DNA from: Candidatus Thalassarchaeaceae archaeon
GTDB taxonomy: Archaea > Thermoplasmatota > Poseidoniia > Poseidoniales > Thalassarchaeaceae
Assembly: GCA_030747885.1 (NCBI GenBank)
Contig: JASLJW010000015.1
Coordinates: 1 to 17,173, forward strand
DNA length: 17,173 bases
Direction: 5' to 3'
This document shows, in pieces, positions 1-8,357 of this stretch (the first letter of the stretch is position 1; each line of letters starts with the position of its first letter). Made by a program: the position numbers and the translations under genes. Under the pieces are notes generated by a model. The model was not told the origin of the DNA and did not search any database. It worked only from the letters and a program-made list of their open reading frames with translations.

Positions 1-621
1 GCATCTTGGAACCCAAAAGAACCACCTGGAGATGATGCCACAGATAGAGTAAGGACTGCATGGAATGTAGACCGTGCAAAAATTATTTTGAGTCAAACTG
101 ATTCCAATTTGACCTCAGAAAATATTGCAATTGATTCGGATTCATACATCTCCTTCAGACATCTCTCTATGGTTGCACAAATTCGTGCCAACGATCAGGA
201 TGTTTGGGCCTCATTACATGCCTCAGGCCTTCTGAATGGTGAACCAAATAGGACGTTGACTGATCGCCTTAATAGAATGAGAAATTGGATTTCATCAGAA
301 CATTTTCCAGATGAATATCGAATCGAAATTCAAACAGAACTCACAGATGAGGCAAAGAATTCATTCAATGAGGGTGATCTCAAGTATCTCATAGCTCTCC
401 GTGATGCGTTTAATGAATGTGAATGGAAGAGTGACGAAATTAATAATCATATTTGCAATCTAGCAAGAGATAATGGAATGGATTTGAGGAATTCCTTCGT
501 AATTCTCTACAATATCCATCTTGGTCGCCCTCATGGACCCAGACTAGCTTCAGTTTTAGCTGAAATTCCACGGGACACTGTAATTGATGCTTTGACAAAT
601 GCCATCAAATCTCTTGATTGA
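1..621 (+). CDS. lysK: Lysyl-tRNA synthetase, class I (3' end only)
   Basis: This is the last 206 codons of a gene whose start lies left of the window; the frame is open from base 1, so the TTG at 88 is internal. Class I lysyl-tRNA synthetase charges tRNA-Lys in the cytoplasm and is the common form in archaea, unrelated to the class II enzyme of most bacteria. The visible part is the C-terminal helical anticodon-binding region. The best signature is near the end, where the text runs ILYNIHLG..HGPRLASVL; this matches the family's closing motif of a Tyr/Leu-rich helix followed by LG, a short gap and GPR. The Rossmann catalytic domain with its HIGH and KMSKS motifs would be upstream and cannot be checked. 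The identification is by recognised C-terminal pattern only, so it is good but not certain. Confidence 0.78.
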   Translation, partial: ASWNPKEPPGDDATDRVRTAWNVDRAKIILSQTDSNLTSENIAIDSDSYISFRHLSMVAQIRANDQDVWASLHASGLLNGEPNRTLTDRLNRMRNWISSEHFPDEYRIEIQTELTDEAKNSFNEGDLKYLIALRDAFNECEWKSDEINNHICNLARDNGMDLRNSFVILYNIHLGRPHGPRLASVLAEIPRDTVIDALTNAIKSLD

Positions 622-649
622 CCTGATTAGCCTCGCCCATCGGCATGCT

Positions 650-655
650 TCATAT
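650..655 (+). promoter_or_regulatory. TATA-like box for the zinc-ribbon gene
   Basis: TCATAT lies at -28 to -23 from the ATG at 678. Archaeal TATA boxes sit about 26 bases before the transcription start, so transcription would begin at or next to the ATG, giving a leaderless mRNA. The same hexamer is at the same distance before the ATGs at 8927 and 15927 on the other strand. A G-rich run (GAGGGGG, 659-665) is also present but is too far upstream for a normal ribosome binding site. Confidence 0.5.
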
Positions 656-677
656 GTAGAGGGGGCATACACGGTTC

Positions 678-2117
678 ATGCCCGTACACTGCCCCACATG
701 CGAGGCAGCAGTAGAAGCCACTGCTAAGTTCTGTCTACAATGTGGACATGACTTACTTGTAATTGGGCCAATTACATCGACTGGTCACGATGTTAGACAA
801 CTCAAAGAATTAATTCGATCGAAGACTGACCTTGCTATGGCAGACAAATTTGATTTAATCGCCAAAATTGAAGATGGGGCTAATCCGATTGAACTAGGAT
901 TGGCCGCAGCAAGTGAAGAAGACGCAGCCATATCATTAGCTGCAGAATCAGCACAAAAATCGGTATCAGAAGGGAGTACCACTGATGCAGTTTCTAGCGC
1001 GGTCACTTCGGCACTAAGTGGAGGAATTACACGGAATCCAGCCGCTGCGGCTGCGGCAGCCGCTATTTCCCATGAAACGAATGCTTGGTCACTAGTTAGT
1101 GGAGGAAAAGTAGACCTCAATAGCCCAGCATTCCTTCAAGCAATGGAATTAGGAATGGAAGCAAGTCACCATATTCACGACATCGCAGCAGGTGGAATTG
1201 AAGCGCTGAGCAGCGAGGACTTGAAGGCAATCCCCGTTCTAAAACCGCCCAAGAAATCGTTCTGCCCAAAATGTGGCTCCGATATTCATGCACATACAAT
1301 GTTGCAATGGAGAAAATGGAGAGACCATTCAGGCGAAGTTGTACAACTTCAAACACAAGCCGGAATGGAGACTGCCATCATTCAGACTGCTGGACACTAT
1401 CTAGCGTCAATAGACGCATTAGAAATCCAAGTTCAAGAGTTACAGGCAGCACTAGACGCTGCTGATCCTGAAGCAGTAAAGGCAGCAATGGCAGCAGAAT
1501 TCGACGAAGAAATTCGTGCTGAAATTTCTACAGAATTAGAAGAGGCACTACGTGATCAAATCGAAGAAGAAATTCGTGCTGAGTTAGTTGCATCTAGGAC
1601 GATTTCGAGTCGTGCTGGATCGGTTAGTCGACCAATGGGTACAACCTTCCGTCCAAAATCTACTCCTGCTCCTAAGCCGGCCAAAAAGAAGGAAGAGAAA
1701 AAAGAAGCTAAGGAAGAGAAAAAGGAATCCAAAGACGAAAAAGAAGAAGTCAAGGACGAAAAAGAAGAAGCCAAGGACGAAAAAGAAGAAGTCAAGGAAG
1801 AGAAAAAGGAACCTAAGGAAAAGAAATCCGCAGCCCAGATGATGTTTGGAGGGGGACGTCAGAAGGTATCTTTTGACGGCGAAGATGGAGATAAACCACA
1901 ATGGTTCCTCGATAACGCTCTCCACACCATCTATGACCCTCATGGAACAGGAAAGGAACTCAAACCAAGGACAATTCTTGCGAGATCATCTGATGGTAAT
2001 GTAAGGGTACAAGACGTAATTCGGATTTATGGCGAACAAGGGATTGATGGTCTCTCTGAACTAGCGTGGACTAGCCCCTTGACTCAGTATATCATCGAAG
2101 CATTCGATGCTTGTTAA
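678..2117 (+). CDS. Zinc-ribbon, coiled-coil protein with Lys/Glu heptads; function unknown
   Basis: This 479-residue protein is not a family I recognise. The N-terminus is a zinc ribbon with CxxC pairs at C5/C8 and C19/C22. Residues 35-190 are Ala-rich and probably helical, with a run of eight alanines near 122-129. A second knuckle follows at C196/C199 (CPKCG), with HAH at 205-207 as possible further ligands. Residues 240-310 are an acidic coiled coil with a repeated EEIRAE motif. Residues 338-379 are six perfect seven-residue Lys/Glu units, and then comes a compact C-terminal region of about 95 residues with conserved-looking Trp, Tyr and Gly. There is no signal peptide or membrane segment, so it is probably cytoplasmic. 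It stands alone between lysyl-tRNA synthetase and a membrane receptor-like gene. The zinc ribbons suggest protein or nucleic-acid contacts, and the charged repeat suggests a flexible spacer; both are inferences. Confidence 0.85.
   Translation: MPVHCPTCEAAVEATAKFCLQCGHDLLVIGPITSTGHDVRQLKELIRSKTDLAMADKFDLIAKIEDGANPIELGLAAASEEDAAISLAAESAQKSVSEGSTTDAVSSAVTSALSGGITRNPAAAAAAAAISHETNAWSLVSGGKVDLNSPAFLQAMELGMEASHHIHDIAAGGIEALSSEDLKAIPVLKPPKKSFCPKCGSDIHAHTMLQWRKWRDHSGEVVQLQTQAGMETAIIQTAGHYLASIDALEIQVQELQAALDAADPEAVKAAMAAEFDEEIRAEISTELEEALRDQIEEEIRAELVASRTISSRAGSVSRPMGTTFRPKSTPAPKPAKKKEEKKEAKEEKKESKDEKEEVKDEKEEAKDEKEEVKEEKKEPKEKKSAAQMMFGGGRQKVSFDGEDGDKPQWFLDNALHTIYDPHGTGKELKPRTILARSSDGNVRVQDVIRIYGEQGIDGLSELAWTSPLTQYIIEAFDAC
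1689..1814 (+). repeat. Six tandem 21-bp units coding Lys/Glu heptads
   Basis: Six in-frame 21-base units encode K-[ED]-E-K-[KE]-E-x, where x is A, S, V, A, V and P in order. The three central units are almost identical in DNA (KDEKEE followed by V, A, V), and the outer units use AAG-GAA-GAG-AAA. This looks like local duplication inside the gene and not a CRISPR array, because there are no spacers and the frame is kept throughout. Confidence 0.9.
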
Positions 2118-2156
2118 CCTCGGAAGGTCTATTCGCTCACGTAACTACACCCCAAC

Positions 2157-3548
2157 ATGGCCGGGGTCGGAGCACTGTTACCATACTACTGGCGAACTGT
2201 ATCCACAATGGATTTTTCAATTGGTTGGACAATGGGTCTAACTCACATAATTTCACTTCTTGGGCTAATCACTTCCATAGCCCTATTTTTCTTAGCCATG
2301 CTAATAATTAGAGCAAGACCAAAGGCTGCAGAAAATAGATTCATGACCGTTCTTCTTCTTGCTGAATCCTGGAGAGTCCTCGCTCAATGGTACAATCTTT
2401 TTCCCCTAGGTCCAGAATTCATTCCCATAATTCAATACTATAGAGTCGTATGGTACTTCTGTGGAATCTTATGCATCATGTTGTATCTCTCCACAGTGGC
2501 TTTCTATCCAACTAAACTAACTAAATTCATGACTAGGGATTCAATCAAGAACAACTTATGGTGGGTCCTTCCTGCCTTCAGCGCTATCTTGCTTGGAATG
2601 ATGATTACTGCAAATGGAGGGCTTCAAGGTACTATTGGAGGAACTATGCATGTAGATTGTAGTCAAGACATGGTTTTCGACGCTGATGGAAATGCTCCTG
2701 CTGCTCTAACTTATTCTTCTGGAATGGCAGAAACCACTGGAGTGTGTAATAAGGACCTCTCCCCGTATGTCTACTTTGTACCTGAGGCAGGTTCTGGACT
2801 TAGTACTCTACTCCTAATTACTCCTGTCTTTTCAGCAACAATTGCTATGTTCATGATGCGAAGTGCATGGAAACTAAGCAAAGCAGAAGGTAGAGATGAT
2901 GATGCTAATGAGGCTCGTTCTCTTTTCATTGGTTTCACAGGTAAAGCTACAATCAAAGGAATGGCAGTAATTGCGATTATTGCCACTACAGTAATGTTTG
3001 GCAGGTTTAATCTGGCAGACATGACGACAATCGAAAATGTTGATCAGTTGGTAATCTACTTTTATTGCTTGTATGCTTTCTTATTCAGTATTCTTCTAAC
3101 TGGAATGTTTGAAGGGTTCATGTTCACATATGCAATTCTCAAGAACGATATTTTGGGGATAGATGAAAAATTAAGACAGGCATTCAGTACAACAATTTTT
3201 GCGGGTTTAGGAGGTATAATGCTCATCGCAGCAACAGAAACGATGGAGGGATACATACCTGGAGGAGGTTTGGTCGGAGGACTGATTATTGGTGCCCCAC
3301 TAGTTGTCCTTCGTAAACCAATATTCACAGTCATCAATAATTTCTCTACAATGCTTATGCCAGAAGCTTTCACAAAAGCAGAATTGTCTTACATTGAGGC
3401 ATATGAAATCGCTATGGAAGATAGAATCATTACTGAAGAAGAACGCAAATTCCTCAAGTTGCAAGCGAAAACATTGAGGTTGGATCAAGAACGAATTGAA
3501 TACATTGAATCATGGTATAATACCAATCTTGAGAATGAAGAAGAGTAG
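2157..3548 (+). CDS. Seven-TM receptor-like membrane protein without a kinase domain
   Basis: This 463-residue integral membrane protein has hydrophobic helices near residues 27-51, 60-80, 90-118, 132-152, 221-245, 263-285 and 301-327, plus a further hydrophobic stretch before a short basic turn (VVLRKP). A loop of about 60 residues after helix 4 holds two cysteines and probably faces outside. The sequence after helix 7 (TYAILKNDILGIDEKLR) resembles the join seen in the N-terminal 7TM sensor region of some histidine kinases. Here no kinase, PAS or cyclase domain follows. Instead the protein ends in about 60 acidic helical residues with an A-x-x-D-x-x-I-T-x-E-E-R motif, as in small TerB-like helical domains. 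The start may be the ATG at 2157 or the one at 2208, 17 codons later; promoter evidence does not decide. Ligand and output are unknown. Its stop is three bases from the carB stop on the opposite strand. Confidence 0.82.
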   Translation: MAGVGALLPYYWRTVSTMDFSIGWTMGLTHIISLLGLITSIALFFLAMLIIRARPKAAENRFMTVLLLAESWRVLAQWYNLFPLGPEFIPIIQYYRVVWYFCGILCIMLYLSTVAFYPTKLTKFMTRDSIKNNLWWVLPAFSAILLGMMITANGGLQGTIGGTMHVDCSQDMVFDADGNAPAALTYSSGMAETTGVCNKDLSPYVYFVPEAGSGLSTLLLITPVFSATIAMFMMRSAWKLSKAEGRDDDANEARSLFIGFTGKATIKGMAVIAIIATTVMFGRFNLADMTTIENVDQLVIYFYCLYAFLFSILLTGMFEGFMFTYAILKNDILGIDEKLRQAFSTTIFAGLGGIMLIAATETMEGYIPGGGLVGGLIIGAPLVVLRKPIFTVINNFSTMLMPEAFTKAELSYIEAYEIAMEDRIITEEERKFLKLQAKTLRLDQERIEYIESWYNTNLENEEE

Positions 3549-3551
3549 AAA

Positions 3552-6500
3552 TTAGGTGCCAATTAAACGCCGTGGTTCAGGGAGACCTTCCCGAGCAACA
3601 GCAATTGCTTCAACTTCCATTCTCGCACCACTAAGAGTCGTTACAAACGGGATGTTCAATTCCACTGCAAGTCTTCGCATCATGTTTCCATCAAGGACTG
3701 CTCCACCAGATTTAGACGGAGTATTGAGTATGAGTTGTATGTTTCCTTGACGCATCAAATCAAGTGCATCAGGACTACGCCCCTCTGCAATACGATATGC
3801 AGTTTCAACATCTAAACCACCTTCGTCTCGTAAAATCTGAGCTGTTCCAGGGGTGGCATGAAGTTGGAAGCCCAATTCATGGAGGCGAGATGCATGCTCA
3901 ATCACTGAATTCTTATCTGAATCTCTTACAGTGATGTATACTCCTCCTGAAGTCGGGACTGGTAACTCAGTGGCCAATCTAGCCTTCAAGTATGCAGCAG
4001 CAGGATCCTCATGAGAACCCATTACTTCTCCAGTTGACTTCATTTCAGGACCTGGAGCGGGGTCTAATCCACGTAATTTCAAGAAGGGAAAGACTGGAGC
4101 CTTCACACAAACAAGTTCGGTTTCAAAGCGAGGTATTTCAATCTCAGAAAGTCGAGTTCCTAGGGCTAAACGGGCTGCAATTCGTGCCAAAGGAACTCCT
4201 GTCGACTTCGCAACGAAAGGAAATGTTCGACTTCCACGAGGGTTTACCTCGAGAACATAAAGGGTCTCATCTTTGATTGCGAATTGAATGTTGAAACAAC
4301 CTCGAATGCCCAAACCTACTCCAATACGTTCTGTCCAATCTTCAACCTGTTCAATGATTTTTTGAGATACATTCTGAGGCGGAATAAAACACGTAGAATC
4401 ACCCGAATGAATCCCTGCTTCCTCCAAATGCTCCATTATTGCTCCAATTAGAACCTCTTCTCCATCACAAACGGAATCGACATCTAACTCCATGGCGCCT
4501 CCAAGATATTGGTCAACTAGGAGGGGTTTGTCTGGAGCAATGAATGCCTCAGTCATGTATGCATCCAACTGGTTATCATCGGTTAGAATTTCCATGCCTC
4601 TTCCTCCCAATACATAGGATGGGCGAATCAATACTGGGTATCCAACTTCTGCAACTGCATTCCTTACTTCTGTTGGATTTGCTCCTGTAAGACCTCTCGG
4701 CATCCTCAATCCCACTCTCTTTGCAAATGCTTCAAATCGTTCTCTATCGCTTGCTTCATCAACTGCATCTGGGCTAGTTCCAATCAATTTAGTATCAATA
4801 CCCATTGATCTAAGATGTTCCATCCTTTCACTCATTGGCAATGCCAAATTAATGGCAGTTTGACCCCCAAATTGCAATAGTAGACCATCTGCATTCTCCC
4901 TAAGTAGAACCTCAATTACAGATTCAAGGTTTAATGGGTCGAAATAGAGGCGATCACTGGTATCAAAATCAGTAGAAACTGTTTCAGGGTTATTATTGAT
5001 TAGAATTGCCTCATGTCCCTCGTCCCTGATAGCCTGAACTGCATGTACGCACCCATAATCGAATTCTATTCCTTGTCCTATACGAATGGGTCCTGAACCA
5101 ACAACAACATGTCTGTTGGCTTCATCTCCATCCTCTCTGATTTTCCTATCATGGGGTACTGAGTCAATCCCTGAAGGAATAGATCCGCCTTCGTACGTTG
5201 AATAATAGTAAGGAGTAACTGCTGCAAATTCTGCTGCACAGGAATCCACCATCCGATAAACTGGATGAATACCAAATGAATGACGTCGTTCCATGATAGC
5301 AAGAGGATCATGCGAGGAATCGAGTCCTCTAACACCCAATGGAGGGAATCCAGCTAATGCATCAGCAATATGTGCATCAGTCATTCCTGCTCCTTTCCAT
5401 CTTCGAAGATCTTCTTCTGAAATATCTGAAGGAGAACCGGCATGAGCCATTATTTCCATCTCATTCGATGCTAAGGATTGGAATCTATGTAGGAACCATC
5501 TCGTTATTCCTCCTGTGATTTCGTGAACTTTCTCAATATCCCAATTCCTACGGAACGCTTCAATCAATGCCAACATTCGCCTGTCTGTAGGGACTCTGAG
5601 CCACTCTTCCAAAGTAGAATCGGGCAACGGTTCGGCGGCTCTTTCAATCTGACCCTCTCCTTCTGATTCATCGGCTAAAGTAAGTGGCCTAGGGTGAGGA
5701 TTTCCTACTTCTAATGACGCAATAGCCTTCAGAAACGCTTCCTCAAAAGAACGCCCAATTGCCATGACTTCACCGGTACTCTTCATCGATGTTCCAAGAG
5801 TACGGTTGGCAGTTCGGAACTTATCAAATGGCCATCGAGGAATCTTCACTACGCAATAATCGAGTGTTGGTTCGAATGCTGCAGTAGTGCCTTTTCCAGT
5901 TATTGGATTTGGTAATTCATCAAGAGTATACCCGACTGCAATTAACGCAGCCATTCTAGCAATAGGATATCCTGTGGCTTTGGATGCTAAAGCAGATGAT
6001 CTACTAACTCGTGGATTGACTTCAATTGTCCTATACTCTCCTGTTTTTTGATTGAAGGCAAATTGGACATTACAACCCCCCTTGATATCCAATCTACGAA
6101 TAAGGCGAAGTGCAGCGTCTCTAAGCATCTGGTGATCACGGTCAGAAAGGGTCTGTTGAGGAGCAACTACTGTGGATTCTCCAGTATGTACTCCCATAGG
6201 ATCGATGTTCTCCATAGTACAAACGATAATGCAATTATCCGAGGCATCTCTCATGACTTCATATTCATGTTCTTGCCAACCAAGAATACTTTCTTCTATC
6301 AAAACCTGATCAATTCTACTGTGTAAAATTCCTTGACTTGCTATCTCTACCAACTGCCCCTTATTCCATGCAGTCCCGCCACCTAATCCACCTAGTGTGA
6401 ATGCTGGACGAATCAAGAGAGGATAGCCTCCAAGATCTTCAGCTGCTTCCAATACCTCATCAATTGAAGCACAAGCAATGGCCTTTGGCACTGGCAAATC

Positions 6501-6917
6501 TATTTCCTCGCAAACCTGCTTGAAACGATCTCTATCTTCAGCATCATCAATCGCTTGAAGATCGCAACCAATCAATTCGACATTCAATGCCTCCAATGTC
6601 CCGTCATGTGCAAGTGAACTAGCAATATTCAATGCGGTCTGCCCACCCATCCCAGCTAAGAGAGCATCTGGCCTCTCGATTTCAAGAATCCTTCTTACTA
6701 CATCAGGGAGAAGTGGCTCAATATAGATACGATCAGCCATTGAAGGATCATTTTGAATGGTTGCAGGATTGCTATTCACAAGAATTACTTCGTAACCTTC
6801 TGACCGAAGTGCTCGGCAAGCCTGAGAACCTGAGAAATCAAACTCGGCTGCCTGGCCAATTCGAATAGGGCCACTCCCTAAGAGGAGGATACGATTGATG
6901 TCTGTTCGCTTAGGCAT
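3552..6917 (-). CDS. carB: Carbamoyl-phosphate synthase large chain
   Basis: With CarA, this enzyme makes carbamoyl phosphate from bicarbonate, ammonia taken from glutamine, and two ATP, feeding pyrimidine and arginine synthesis. The protein has the duplicated structure of the family. The first half begins with GSGPIRIGQAAEFDFSG (residues 14-30) and has its ATP-grasp EVNPR at E299/N301. The second half begins with GSGPIRIGQGIEFDYG soon after residue 603 and has EVNPRGSR at E890/N892. An MGS-like allosteric domain runs from about residue 990 to the end. At 1121 residues it is nearly 50 longer than the E. coli protein; the extra length falls between residues 301 and about 600, in and around the oligomerisation region. 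Its ATG overlaps the carA stop by one base (TAATG), which implies coupled translation of the two subunits. Confidence 0.97.
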   Translation of the reverse strand: MPKRTDINRILLLGSGPIRIGQAAEFDFSGSQACRALRSEGYEVILVNSNPATIQNDPSMADRIYIEPLLPDVVRRILEIERPDALLAGMGGQTALNIASSLAHDGTLEALNVELIGCDLQAIDDAEDRDRFKQVCEEIDLPVPKAIACASIDEVLEAAEDLGGYPLLIRPAFTLGGLGGGTAWNKGQLVEIASQGILHSRIDQVLIEESILGWQEHEYEVMRDASDNCIIVCTMENIDPMGVHTGESTVVAPQQTLSDRDHQMLRDAALRLIRRLDIKGGCNVQFAFNQKTGEYRTIEVNPRVSRSSALASKATGYPIARMAALIAVGYTLDELPNPITGKGTTAAFEPTLDYCVVKIPRWPFDKFRTANRTLGTSMKSTGEVMAIGRSFEEAFLKAIASLEVGNPHPRPLTLADESEGEGQIERAAEPLPDSTLEEWLRVPTDRRMLALIEAFRRNWDIEKVHEITGGITRWFLHRFQSLASNEMEIMAHAGSPSDISEEDLRRWKGAGMTDAHIADALAGFPPLGVRGLDSSHDPLAIMERRHSFGIHPVYRMVDSCAAEFAAVTPYYYSTYEGGSIPSGIDSVPHDRKIREDGDEANRHVVVGSGPIRIGQGIEFDYGCVHAVQAIRDEGHEAILINNNPETVSTDFDTSDRLYFDPLNLESVIEVLLRENADGLLLQFGGQTAINLALPMSERMEHLRSMGIDTKLIGTSPDAVDEASDRERFEAFAKRVGLRMPRGLTGANPTEVRNAVAEVGYPVLIRPSYVLGGRGMEILTDDNQLDAYMTEAFIAPDKPLLVDQYLGGAMELDVDSVCDGEEVLIGAIMEHLEEAGIHSGDSTCFIPPQNVSQKIIEQVEDWTERIGVGLGIRGCFNIQFAIKDETLYVLEVNPRGSRTFPFVAKSTGVPLARIAARLALGTRLSEIEIPRFETELVCVKAPVFPFLKLRGLDPAPGPEMKSTGEVMGSHEDPAAAYLKARLATELPVPTSGGVYITVRDSDKNSVIEHASRLHELGFQLHATPGTAQILRDEGGLDVETAYRIAEGRSPDALDLMRQGNIQLILNTPSKSGGAVLDGNMMRRLAVELNIPFVTTLSGARMEVEAIAVAREGLPEPRRLIGT

Positions 6918-8275
6918 TAATTCTCACCGCCAATGAGACTTGGAGTAGCGACCGGAGCCAATGGAGTTGGAACTGAAGAACCTAGATGCTCTGCAACAAT
7001 AGCCGAAAATCGATCAAAAAGAGGATTCGCATCATGAGGGCCAGGGCATGATTCGGGATGATATTGAACCGAAAAGGCTGGACGTCCTACAACATCTAAT
7101 CCTTCTACAGTCCTATCATTTGCATTTACAAAACGAACGGTGACTTCAGAATCAATAGCATTAGGTTCCACATCAGAACAGGCTCCACTCGGATGTTGCG
7201 CAAGCATTCCCTTCTTAGGATCTGCAATCGCAAAACCGTGGTTTTGAGAAGTAATACTCACGGTGTTATCCATTAAATCTACAACTGGCTGATTTGCCCC
7301 TCGATGGCCATAGAGAAGTTTGTACGTTCGAAGACCAGATGCCAAACCGAGTAACTGATGACCTAAACAAATCCCCATTGTAGGGTAACCAGATGAAATT
7401 GCTGCCGCGATAACACGTCTAGCAGAAGTTGCAGCACCTGGATGAGCGGGGTCACCAGGGCCATTTGAACAGAAAAAGGCATCTGGATTCCAATTTGAAA
7501 CCAAATTCTCAAAATCAGATTGAGCAGGAACCCATACTACCTCAAAGCGGCGACATAGTTCGCGGAGAATGTTGAACTTGACTCCGCAATCAAGAGCAAT
7601 CAGACGAGGTAATGGATTACCAGATGAATCGATTGCACCGGGATTGAGTACAACTTCATCATCCCTTGATACCTCTTCCACAAGATCTTCTAAGTCAGGA
7701 CTTGTGGCCTTGGCTAATCTAGCTGAAAGAGCATCTTCTTTCTCTATTGGGCCAAACACACAGAGTAAGGTCCCATATTCCCTGACTCTTCGAGTAATTG
7801 ATCTAGTATCTACTCCTTGAATACCTGGAACCCCATGAGAGTGAAGTAAATCATGTAGAGAACCCACTGCATCTCGATGGTCTGGCACTTCGATAGCTTG
7901 CCGACAAACAACACCTCGGGGCCAAACTCTACTAGATTCAGAAACTCCAGGAATTACCCCATAATTACCTAGAAGAGGCCAAGTAAATGTGAGAACTTGG
8001 CCAGCAAATGAAGGGTCAGTGAGGGATTCTTGAAATCCAGTCATTCCAGTGGTGAAAACCAATTCACCTTCCGCAACAACTGATGCGCCGAAGAGTGTTC
8101 CTTCGTATCGCCCTCCATCGGCCAAAAGTAATACTCCCTTCCCATGCGCCTCATCGTAAGAATGAGAACGGCCATCCACTAGCCTATCCGCTGCATCTTC
8201 ACCTCGATGAGGTTCAGAAACACCAGGTATATCGGCGCCGGGAGCGAAACCTGTGGCCGGAAGGTTCCTCGACAT
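6917..8275 (-). CDS. carA: Carbamoyl-phosphate synthase small chain (glutaminase)
   Basis: This subunit hydrolyses glutamine and channels ammonia to CarB. The N-terminal CarA-specific domain is seen in the text around VFTTGMTGFQESLTDPS and GNYGV. The C-terminal class I glutamine amidotransferase domain carries the nucleophile in GICLGHQLL (C303) and the rest of the triad in YHPES (H406, E408). At 452 residues it is longer than usual. About 34 extra residues precede the conserved KGVLLLADG.YEG start, and this leader is rich in Gly, Asp and Ala and looks unstructured. No internal ATG removes it and there is an in-frame stop five codons upstream of the ATG at 8275, so I keep that start. The gap to trm56 upstream is 82 bases and holds an oligo-T run, so carA may have its own promoter. 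Confidence 0.97.
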   Translation of the reverse strand: MSRNLPATGFAPGADIPGVSEPHRGEDAADRLVDGRSHSYDEAHGKGVLLLADGGRYEGTLFGASVVAEGELVFTTGMTGFQESLTDPSFAGQVLTFTWPLLGNYGVIPGVSESSRVWPRGVVCRQAIEVPDHRDAVGSLHDLLHSHGVPGIQGVDTRSITRRVREYGTLLCVFGPIEKEDALSARLAKATSPDLEDLVEEVSRDDEVVLNPGAIDSSGNPLPRLIALDCGVKFNILRELCRRFEVVWVPAQSDFENLVSNWNPDAFFCSNGPGDPAHPGAATSARRVIAAAISSGYPTMGICLGHQLLGLASGLRTYKLLYGHRGANQPVVDLMDNTVSITSQNHGFAIADPKKGMLAQHPSGACSDVEPNAIDSEVTVRFVNANDRTVEGLDVVGRPAFSVQYHPESCPGPHDANPLFDRFSAIVAEHLGSSVPTPLAPVATPSLIGGEN

Positions 8276-8325
8276 CGTCTTGTTTCGCTAAGAACGCTCC
8301 TTAATCATTGGCGGTGTAATAGAGC

Positions 8326-8331
8326 AAAAAA
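8326..8331 (-). terminator. Oligo-T run after trm56
   Basis: On the minus strand six T residues lie 27 bases past the trm56 stop, in the 82-base gap before carA. Archaeal transcription often ends at plain oligo-T tracts without a hairpin. One run is weak evidence, and readthrough into carAB is just as possible. Confidence 0.25.
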
Positions 8332-8357
8332 CAGATTCATAACGAGTTTTTCACAAT

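Noticed and set aside
1689..1814. Tandem repeats as a possible CRISPR array
   Set aside because: The units are contiguous, 21 bases, in frame and without spacers; they code for protein heptads.
1556..1943. Two minus-strand frames rich in Ser/Phe opposite the heptad repeat
   Set aside because: They are the reverse reading of GAA/AAG repeats in the zinc-ribbon gene, which gives artificial Phe/Leu/Ser strings.
5078..5335. An 85-codon minus-strand frame inside carB
   Set aside because: It is out of frame with the intact carB motifs on the same strand and has no family features.
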